Below are positions 58,211 through 64,000 of a DNA stretch of 64,000 bases, piece by piece. The first letter of the stretch is position 1; each line of letters begins with the position of its first letter. A program made the position numbers and the translations under genes. The notes beneath the pieces were generated by a model, which did no database searches, was not told the DNA's origin, and worked only from the letters and a program-made list of their open reading frames with translations. Origin of the DNA: Streptomyces varsoviensis (GTDB taxonomy: Bacteria > Actinomycetota > Actinomycetes > Streptomycetales > Streptomycetaceae); NCBI RefSeq assembly GCF_000718635.1, contig NZ_JOBF01000022.1:124001-188000 (forward strand). Direction: 5' to 3'.

Positions 58211-59194
58211 TCAGCGACCCTCGGCCAGCGCTGTCCCGAGCGGCGTGCGCTCGTACAGAACCCGCAGGCCGTCGCGGCGGGAGCGGAGGAGTCCGGCGTC
58301 GCGGAGCACGGACAGGTGCGCCGATACGGACGAGGGGGCCAGCCCGTGGCGGTGGGCGAGGTCCGTGGTGGTGGCGGGGGCGTCGAGGCCCGCGAGGAGC
58401 GTGGCACGGTTCGGGCCCAGCAGCCGGGCCAGGGCCTGCCCGCCCGGTTGTGGGTCGGCCCACAGGGAGCCGATGCCGCGCGCGGGGTAGACCACGGTCG
58501 CCTGCCACGGCGGGTCGAAGCCGCTGACGACATCGGGCCAGACGAAAACGCTGGGCACGAGCATCAGCCCCTCGCCCGTCAGGGTCCGGGCGTGCCGGGA
58601 TGGCGAGCGGTTCGCCACCGTCAGCACGCCGTCCGACCAGCTCAGCCGCGGGTGCAGGCCCGCGAAGAGCTGTTCCAGACCGCCGTCGGCCAGCCGCCGC
58701 GAGTGGAAGGCGACATCGGCCTCCAGCAGCGCCCGCAGCCGCGGCCAATGGGGCGCGACCAGCGCGTCCCAGACCTGCTCCAGCAGGTCCGCCAATTCGC
58801 GTACGGTCCGCGCCGGATCGGCCAGCAGCGCCCGCCCCCGCGGGGTGTCCGCCGCGCCGGGCGTGTCGGCGAGTGAACGGGCCACCTCGGCGCGTACGGA
58901 GCGCGGGTCGGCGGCCCGCACGCGCGCCAACTCGTCCGCGAACGAGGCGAACGGGCCGGTCGGCGGCGGGCACAGGAAGTCCGGGTTGTAGCCGTGCGGC
59001 GGCATCAGCAGCCGGACCGGCGCGAGATCGATCCCGTCGGCCGCCTCCCGCATCCGGCGCAGCCACGGCAGGTGGTAACCGTGCCGATCGGGCCGGCTCA
59101 GCGTCCGCACGGCCTCCTGCGTCTCCCACAACGGCGAGATCGCGAACCGGCACCGCAACAAATCCGCGGCCCCAAACCACATCCGATACCCCAC
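58211..59194 (-). CDS. DUF5937/ArsR-type winged-helix regulator
   Basis: A 327-residue protein. The N-terminal DUF5937-like region begins MGYRMWFGAADLLRCRFAISPLWETQEAVRTL. The C-terminal ArsR-type winged helix is LLAGLDAPATTTDLAHRHGLAPSSVSAHLSVLRDAGLLRSRRDGLRVLYERT. GTG 59194 follows GGAGGGGGAGGG; ATG 59182 four codons on is an alternative. Longer in-frame extensions cross repeats and are rejected. The regulated genes are unknown. Confidence 0.87.
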   Translation of the reverse strand: MGYRMWFGAADLLRCRFAISPLWETQEAVRTLSRPDRHGYHLPWLRRMREAADGIDLAPVRLLMPPHGYNPDFLCPPPTGPFASFADELARVRAADPRSVRAEVARSLADTPGAADTPRGRALLADPARTVRELADLLEQVWDALVAPHWPRLRALLEADVAFHSRRLADGGLEQLFAGLHPRLSWSDGVLTVANRSPSRHARTLTGEGLMLVPSVFVWPDVVSGFDPPWQATVVYPARGIGSLWADPQPGGQALARLLGPNRATLLAGLDAPATTTDLAHRHGLAPSSVSAHLSVLRDAGLLRSRRDGLRVLYERTPLGTALAEGR

Positions 59195-59280
59195 CGCACC
59201 CTCCCCCTCCATCCCCCCACCAAGGCGCCCACCCACCGTACGAGCCCCACCCCTCACCCGGCGGCCCCCGCCAGACCCCC

Positions 59281-59740
59281 CCGGCCGCGCAAGCGGCAAA
59301 GCCTTGCCCGAAGCCCGGCCCGTGGCCGACCGTACGGGCGCCGCCGCTCGACCGGCGGCGTCCGCCGGAAGCCCACCCCGGCCGCGCAAGCGGCAAAGCC
59401 TCGGCCGGAGGCCGACGTCCACGCCTTCGCTGGCCGTGCCAGCGGTGGCGCTTTCCCGGCGGCCGTTGCCGCGTTCCGCCCCGCCCGCGCAGGCGGCGAA
59501 GCTTCGCCGCGCCCCGGCCCGGCCCGTGGCCGGCGATACGAGTGCCGCCGCTCGACCGTGCGGCGCCCGCCGCAGACCCACCCTGGGCCGCGTAAGCGGC
59601 AAAGCCTCGGCCGGAGGCCGCCCCCGGCCTTCGCCAACCGTGCCAGCGGTGGCGCTCTCCCGGCGGCCGTCGCCGCATCCCGCCCCGCCGCGCGGGCGGC
59701 GAAGCCTTCGCGGGAGCCGAGCCCGGCCCGTGGCCGACCA
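59281..59740. repeat. imperfect direct repeats of about 205 bp
   Basis: The word AAGCGGCAAAGCCTCGGCCGG occurs near 59388 and 59593 and a variant near 59288. A second element, GTGCCAGCGGTGGCGCT(T/C)TCCCGGCGGCCGT, occurs near 59436 and 59641. The block from about 59381 to 59740 therefore looks like two diverged copies about 205 bp apart. Confidence 0.65.
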
Positions 59741-59807
59741 CACGAGCGGCGTGCCCGGCACGCCCGCGAGTTGGCTGGAAGTGGGCGTTCCGGAGTGTGG
59801 GATGGCC

Positions 59808-59836
59808 ATGACCACGATATGACCGGCCGGTAGGCT
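59808..59836 (+). promoter_or_regulatory. promoter of a leaderless MarR gene
   Basis: ATGACC (59808-59813), 17 bases and TAGGCT (59831-59836), then only seven bases to the GTG start at 59844. Transcription would start at or near the first codon. Confidence 0.55.
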
Positions 59837-59843
59837 CGACCCC

Positions 59844-60485
59844 GTGTCGAAGCCCCTCAGCCTCACGTTCGATCCCATCGCCCGCGCCGACGAGCTCTGG
59901 CGGGAGCGGTGGGGCGCCGTCCCCTCCATGGCCGCGATCACTTCGATCATGCGCGCGCAGCAGATCCTTATCGGCCAGGTCGACGCCGTCGTCAAGCCGT
60001 ACGGCCTCACCTTCGCGCGGTACGAGGCGCTGGTGCTGCTGACCTTCTCCAAGGCGGGCGAACTGCCGATGTCGAAGATCGGCGAGCGGCTGATGGTGCA
60101 TCCCACGTCCGTGACCAACACCGTGGACCGGCTGGTCAAGTCGGGTCTCGTGGACAAGCGGCCCAACCCGAACGACGGGCGCGGCACGCTCGCCGCCATC
60201 ACGGAGAAGGGCCGCGAGGTCGTCGAGGGGGCGACCCGCGACCTGATGGCGATGGACTTCGGCCTCGGGGCGTACGACGCGGACCAGTGCACGGACATCT
60301 TCGCGATGCTCCGCCCGCTGCGGGTCGCCGCGGGCGACTTCGAGGACCGTCAAGGGGACAGCCAAGGGAACGGCCCAGGGGCCGGCCAGGACGAAGACCT
60401 GGAGGGTGCGCGGGGGGAAGGCTGGGAGGGCAGCCCGGAAGAAAGCCGGGCGGAAAGGCAGAAGGCGGGCGCCGGGGAACGCTGA
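59844..60485 (+). CDS. MarR-family transcriptional regulator
   Basis: A 213-residue regulator. The winged helix is LPMSKIGERLMVHPTSVTNTVDRLVKSGLVDKRPNPNDGRGTLAAI. A C-terminal extension from about 170, rich in Gly, Glu and Gln (GPGAGQDEDLEGARGEGWEG), is not part of the fold. GTG 59844 has no ribosome-binding site and lies seven bases after a -10 box, indicating a leaderless mRNA. It precedes the DUF3817 and mutase genes and could regulate acyl-CoA metabolism; this is inference. Confidence 0.9.
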   Translation: MSKPLSLTFDPIARADELWRERWGAVPSMAAITSIMRAQQILIGQVDAVVKPYGLTFARYEALVLLTFSKAGELPMSKIGERLMVHPTSVTNTVDRLVKSGLVDKRPNPNDGRGTLAAITEKGREVVEGATRDLMAMDFGLGAYDADQCTDIFAMLRPLRVAAGDFEDRQGDSQGNGPGAGQDEDLEGARGEGWEGSPEESRAERQKAGAGER

Positions 60486-60492
60486 GGGGAGC

Positions 60493-60597
60493 GCCGGCGC
60501 GCGAGCCGGCTGACCAGCCCGCCCAGGGCCGGCGCGCGAGCCGGCCGACCAGCCCGCCCCAGGCCGCCGCGCGAGCCGCCCGACATGCCCGCCCCCA
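60493..60597. repeat. 35-bp tandem repeat, three units
   Basis: Units start at 60493, 60528 and 60563 with the pattern GCCGGCGCGCGAGCCGGC then GACCAGCCCGCCC. The third unit is more diverged. It lies in the gap between the MarR and DUF3817 genes. Confidence 0.8.
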
Positions 60598-60764
60598 GCC
60601 CGGCACCCACAGCCGGCCGCACGGCCACTTCGCACCCCCCGGCCGCAAGATCGCCCAGAACGTGCGGTTACGCTCGACTCCATGCGGCAGTCTCCCGGGG
60701 CCCTTCCCCCGGGCTCCCGGCCGGGACGAGGCCGCCCCCAGACGGCAAGGCGAGGGAACCCCCA

Positions 60765-61103
60765 GTGAAACGAAGCGTGCTGACCCGCTACCGCGTGATG
60801 GCCTATGTCACCGGCGTGCTGCTGGTCCTCCTGACTCTCGGCTGCATCGCCAAGTACCTGCTGGGCATGGACGGCGCCGCGGACTTCACCAAGGTCGTCG
60901 CCATCGCGCACGGCTGGCTCTACGTCCTCTACCTGATCTTCGCGTTCGACATGGGCTCCAAGGCCCGGTACCCGTTCGGCAAGCTCATCTGGGTGCTGAT
61001 CGCCGGCACCATCCCGACCGCCGCCTTCTTCGTCGAGCGCAAGGTCGCCCGGGAACTCGCCCCGCTGGTGGCGGACGACTCCGCCGCGCCCGCGAAGGTC
61101 TGA
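60765..61103 (+). CDS. DUF3817 membrane protein (second copy)
   Basis: A 112-residue protein with three helices (about 11-30, 45-62 and 70-88): MKRSVLTRYRVMAYVTGVLLVLLTLGCIAKYLLG...IAHGWLYVLYLIFAFDMGSK. It aligns with the DUF3817 protein at 54726 but has an insertion-free, longer first loop. GTG 60765 has CGAGGGAA upstream. Function unknown. A strong terminator (61198) follows before the mutase gene. Confidence 0.85.
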   Translation: MKRSVLTRYRVMAYVTGVLLVLLTLGCIAKYLLGMDGAADFTKVVAIAHGWLYVLYLIFAFDMGSKARYPFGKLIWVLIAGTIPTAAFFVERKVARELAPLVADDSAAPAKV

Positions 61104-61120
61104 CGCCGCCCGGCCGGCCG

Positions 61121-61180
61121 CCGGGCCACAGCCCACCACCCCGGGCCACAGCCCACCACCCCGGGCCACAGCCCACCCCA
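61121..61180. repeat. 20-bp tandem repeat, three units
   Basis: CCGGGCCACAGCCCACCACC occurs three times in tandem (61121, 61141, 61161); the last unit ends CCCACCCCA instead. It lies just after the DUF3817 stop. Confidence 0.85.
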
Positions 61181-61197
61181 GGCCGCACCATCCACAG

Positions 61198-61227
61198 CCG
61201 CCCCGACGCCCCTTGTGCTCGGGGCGG
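61198..61227 (+). terminator. terminator upstream of the mutase promoter
   Basis: CCGCCCCGA (61198-61206) pairs with TCGGGGCGG (61219-61227), loop of 12, followed by TCTT. It isolates the mutase gene from upstream transcription. Confidence 0.7.
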
Positions 61228-61239
61228 TCTTGCGCGACC

Positions 61240-61263
61240 ATTTACTAGGACGTCCTAGTAAAT
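61240..61263. promoter_or_regulatory. perfect 24-bp palindrome upstream of icmA
   Basis: The half-site ATTTACTAGGAC is followed directly by its exact reverse complement. It is AT-richer than the surroundings and lies 83 bases before the mutase start. Size and symmetry fit a TetR- or similar dimeric repressor operator. Confidence 0.8.
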
Positions 61264-61346
61264 CTGTGTGCGGTCGAAACCGGCCGCCGGCGTCATCAAG
61301 GCGACGTCACAGACTCGCGCCGGGGCGCGGAGAGGCGAAGAGACCG

Positions 61347-63047
61347 ATGGATGCACAGGAGATCGAGGCAGGGCGCAGCCGCTGGCAGGCCCGCTACGAC
61401 AAGGCGCGCAAGCGCGACGCGGACTTCTCGACCCTGTCCGGCGACCCGGTCGAGCCCGTCTACGGGCCCGCGCCCGGCGACTCCTACGAGGGGTTCGAGC
61501 GGATCGGCTGGCCCGGTGAGTACCCCTTCACCCGCGGCCTGCACCCCACCGGCTACCGCGGCCGGACGTGGACCATCCGCCAGTTCGCCGGTTTCGGCAA
61601 CGCCGAGCAGACCAACGAGCGCTACAAGATGATCCTCGCCGCGGGCGGCGGCGGCCTCTCCGTGGCGTTCGACATGCCCACCCTCATGGGCCGCGACTCG
61701 GACGAGCCGAAGTCCCTCGGCGAGGTCGGCCACTGCGGCGTCGCGATCGACTCGGCCGCCGACATGGAGGTCCTCTTCAAGGACATCCCCCTCGGCGACG
61801 TCACGACGTCCATGACCATCAGCGGCCCCGCCGTCCCCGTCTTCTGCATGTACCTGGTCGCCGCGGAGCGCCAGGGCGTCGACCCCGGTGTGCTCAACGG
61901 CACGCTCCAGACGGACATCTTCAAGGAGTACATCGCCCAGAAGGAGTGGCTCTTCCAGCCCGAGCCGCACCTGCGCCTCATCGGCGACCTGATGGAGCAC
62001 TGCGCCCGCAGCATCCCCGCCTACAAGCCGCTGTCCGTCTCCGGCTACCACATCCGCGAGGCCGGGGCGACGGCCGCGCAGGAGCTGGCCTACACCCTCG
62101 CCGACGGCTTCGGCTACGTCGAACTGGGCCTCTCCCGCGGCCTCGACGTGGACGCCTTCGCCTCCGGCCTCTCCTTCTTCTTCGACGCCCACGTCGATTT
62201 CTTCGAGGAGATCGCCAAGTTCCGCGCCGCCCGCCGCATCTGGGCCCGCTGGATGAAGGAGGTCTACGGTGCCAAGACCGACAAGGCGCAGTGGCTGCGC
62301 TTCCACACCCAGACCGCCGGCGTCTCGCTGACCGCCCAGCAGCCCTACAACAACGTGGTCCGCACCGCCGTGGAGGCGCTGGCCGCGGTGCTCGGCGGCA
62401 CCAACTCCCTGCACACCAACGCCCTCGACGAGACCCTGGCGCTCCCCTCCGAGCAGGCCGCCGAGATCGCCCTGCGCACCCAGCAGGTGCTGATGGAGGA
62501 GACCGGCGTCGCCAACGTCGCGGACCCGCTGGGCGGTTCCTGGTACATAGAGCAGCTCACCGACCGCATCGAGGCCGACGCCGAGAAGATCTTCGAGCAG
62601 ATAAAGGAGCGCGGCGCCCGCGCCGTGCCCGACGGACAGCACCCGATCGGCCCGATCACCAGCGGCATCCTGCGCGGCATAGAGGACGGCTGGTTCACCG
62701 GCGAGATCGCCGAATCCGCCTTCCGCTACCAGCAGGCCCTGGAGAAGGGCGACAAGCGCGTCGTCGGCGTCAACTGCCACCACGGCTCGGTCACGGGCGA
62801 CCTCGAAATCCTCCGCGTCAGCCACGAGGTCGAGCGGGAGCAGGTCCGTACGCTCGCCGCCCGCAGGGCCGCCCGCGACGACGCCCAGGTCACGGCCGCC
62901 CTCTCCGCCCTGCTCACCGCCGCCCGCGACGGCTCGAACATGATCGAGCCCATGCTGGAGGCGGTCCGGGCGGAGGCGACGCTCGGCGAGATCTGCGAGG
63001 CGCTGCGCGAGGAGTGGGGCACGTACACGGAGCCCGCGGGGTTCTGA
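61347..63047 (+). CDS. icmA: isobutyryl-CoA mutase large subunit
   Basis: A 566-residue B12-dependent mutase subunit (TIM-barrel part only), the same length as IcmA of Streptomyces. It interconverts isobutyryl-CoA and n-butyryl-CoA with a separate small cobalamin-binding subunit not found in the window. Two substrate residues separate it from methylmalonyl-CoA mutase: Phe80 in [14 protein letters not shown] (Tyr in MCM) and Gln198 in [10 protein letters not shown] (Arg in MCM). No C-terminal DxHxxG cobalamin domain is present. ATG 61347 has AGAGG upstream. Probable helpers in the window are meaB and the cobalamin adenosyltransferase. Confidence 0.92.
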   Translation: MDAQEIEAGRSRWQARYDKARKRDADFSTLSGDPVEPVYGPAPGDSYEGFERIGWPGEYPFTRGLHPTGYRGRTWTIRQFAGFGNAEQTNERYKMILAAGGGGLSVAFDMPTLMGRDSDEPKSLGEVGHCGVAIDSAADMEVLFKDIPLGDVTTSMTISGPAVPVFCMYLVAAERQGVDPGVLNGTLQTDIFKEYIAQKEWLFQPEPHLRLIGDLMEHCARSIPAYKPLSVSGYHIREAGATAAQELAYTLADGFGYVELGLSRGLDVDAFASGLSFFFDAHVDFFEEIAKFRAARRIWARWMKEVYGAKTDKAQWLRFHTQTAGVSLTAQQPYNNVVRTAVEALAAVLGGTNSLHTNALDETLALPSEQAAEIALRTQQVLMEETGVANVADPLGGSWYIEQLTDRIEADAEKIFEQIKERGARAVPDGQHPIGPITSGILRGIEDGWFTGEIAESAFRYQQALEKGDKRVVGVNCHHGSVTGDLEILRVSHEVEREQVRTLAARRAARDDAQVTAALSALLTAARDGSNMIEPMLEAVRAEATLGEICEALREEWGTYTEPAGF

Positions 63048-63240
63048 GCGGTACGGGCCGTCGGACGGTACGAGCGGTACGGGCGTACGGGCGGTAGGCG
63101 CGGCAGGCCCGGCCGACCGGGGTGGCGCGGGGCGAGCGGTACGGGGGTCCGGTCGGCAAGGCGCGGCACGGTACGGCACAGCACGGGCGTACGTCCGTAT
63201 TGCCTCGGGCTCCCTCTGCCCCTCCCAGTGTTTCCCGCCC

Positions 63241-63897
63241 TCAGCGGCCTTCGGGCGGCGGCTGGGGGAGGGCCGCCCGGAGGCCCGCCACCAGGAGGGC
63301 GGTGAAGGCGCGGGCCCAGTCGGGGTCGACCGGCTCGGCGCTCACGAGCGCGCGGTGCACCACCGCGCCCGCGATGACGTCGAAGATCAGGTCCGCGTTG
63401 CGGGCCGCCGTGACGGGGTCGGCCTCGTACGGCAGCTCGCCGCGGGCCTGAGCGCGCTCCCGGCCGAGCAGCACGAGCGTCTTCTGCCGGTCGACGATGG
63501 CCGAGCGGATACGGGCGCGCAGCGCGTCGTCACGGGTGGACTCGGCGACGACGGCCATCAGGGCCGTCTTGGTCTCCGGGCGCTCCAGGAGGGCGGCGAA
63601 CCGCAGGACCACGTCCTCCACGTCGGCCTGGAGGCTACCCCGGTCCGGGAGGTCGAGGTGGGCGTCGAAGAGGGCGGCGACGGCGTCGACGACCAGTTCG
63701 CTCTTGCCCGCCCAGCGGCGGTAGAGGGTGGTCTTGGCAACCCCGGCACGCGCCGCGACGTCTCCCATGGTGAGCTTGGACCAGCCGAGTTCGACGAGCG
63801 CCGCCCGGGTCGCGGCGAGTATCGCGAGATCGGCTTCCGGACTGCGCGGCCGGCCCGGGCGGCCGGTACGGCTCGTACGGCCGGCGGGGGGATTCAT
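63241..63897 (-). CDS. TetR-family transcriptional regulator
   Basis: A 218-residue regulator with an N-terminal TetR helix-turn-helix (LVELGWSKLTMGDVAARAGVAKTTLYRRWAGKSELVVDAVAALF) and a ligand-binding C-terminal domain. ATG 63897 lies six bases after a -10 box, so the mRNA appears leaderless. It is convergent with icmA; whether it binds the palindrome upstream of that gene or regulates a gene beyond the window is unknown. Confidence 0.92.
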   Translation of the reverse strand: MNPPAGRTSRTGRPGRPRSPEADLAILAATRAALVELGWSKLTMGDVAARAGVAKTTLYRRWAGKSELVVDAVAALFDAHLDLPDRGSLQADVEDVVLRFAALLERPETKTALMAVVAESTRDDALRARIRSAIVDRQKTLVLLGRERAQARGELPYEADPVTAARNADLIFDVIAGAVVHRALVSAEPVDPDWARAFTALLVAGLRAALPQPPPEGR

Positions 63898-63903
63898 GCG
63901 GTG

Positions 63904-63931
63904 ACCTTACCGCCGGGTAGTCCACTGTCCC
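63904..63931 (-). promoter_or_regulatory. promoter of the leaderless TetR gene
   Basis: On the minus strand GGGACA (63926-63931), 16 bases and TAAGGT (63904-63909), then six bases to the ATG. Confidence 0.5.
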
Positions 63932-64000
63932 AGGGCGTGGAATCCGTGAGTGAGATCACGGAGAGGCCCTGTTGCCGGGTCGGTCGTTCCAGTTACGCTA

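Larger units (their letters stand above)
59195..59843. other. non-coding, repeat-rich region (649 bp)
   Basis: No gene is supported. It holds imperfect direct repeats (separate entry) and ends with the promoter of the MarR gene at 59844. Its long ORFs on both strands are compositional and read repeat-derived Ala/Arg/Pro sequence. Confidence 0.65.

Noticed and set aside
61347..63047. Calling the mutase methylmalonyl-CoA mutase
   Set aside because: Phe80/Gln198 and the missing cobalamin-binding domain point to isobutyryl-CoA mutase large subunit.

Overview
This 64-kb window is ordinary core chromosome of a Streptomyces species or close relative. The signs are very high G+C with strong third-position GC bias, frequent GTG/TTG starts, the order thrB-rho-LCP-rpmE-prfA-prmC-atp operon, the polar-growth coiled-coil pair FilP/Scy, and actinobacterial families (DUF2550, SCO5389-type, DUF3817). 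I see no phage, insertion sequence, tRNA, rRNA or CRISPR.

Layout. 1-12.2 kb (+): the end of thrC, thrB, rho, an LCP cell-wall ligase, rpmE behind a sigma-R-type promoter, prfA, prmC, a Sua5/YrdC protein, a phosphatase-like protein lacking its catalytic cysteine, glyA, and a polyprenyl-phosphate sugar-1-phosphate transferase. 12.2-20.9 kb (+): the complete atpIBEFHAGDC operon with a Rex-type operator in its promoter, then DUF2550. 21-28.5 kb: a secreted GH18 chitinase with the classic chitinase direct-repeat operator, a NarL-type two-component pair, a membrane protein, a VOC protein, PduO-type cobalamin adenosyltransferase and 3-hydroxyacyl-CoA dehydrogenase. 28.6-39.5 kb: a STAS protein, a large degenerate-P-loop membrane protein, nucS, an SCO5389-type protein, a luciferase-like oxidoreductase, a small zinc-finger protein, and two paralogous ABC-2 exporters separated by a 66-bp tandem repeat array. 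39.6-45.3 kb (-): filP and scy. 45.4-48.3 kb: methylmalonyl-CoA epimerase, thiolase and MeaB GTPase. 48.2-52.2 kb: a PepSY ORF whose 3' end is built of an in-frame 177-bp duplication, an OmpR-type two-component system and a MarR regulator. 52.4-55.4 kb: three coupled AIM24 paralogues and a DUF3817/thiamine-binding pair behind a near-perfect Rex-type site. 55.9-64 kb: a DHA2 drug exporter with divergent MarR, a DUF5937 ArsR-type regulator, another MarR, a second DUF3817 protein, isobutyryl-CoA mutase large subunit behind a perfect 24-bp palindrome, and a TetR regulator.

How the genes connect. Much of the window serves energy and acyl-CoA metabolism: ATP synthase, B12 adenosylation, MeaB, epimerase, thiolase, hydroxyacyl-CoA dehydrogenase and isobutyryl-CoA mutase together cover C4/C3 acyl-CoA interconversion. 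A second theme is the envelope and hyphal growth (LCP, GPT, FilP/Scy). Two Rex-type sites suggest that redox state reaches both the ATP synthase and the little-known DUF3817 pair. Intergenic regions carry unusually many short tandem and direct repeats, and one of them appears to have overwritten the end of a PepSY gene.
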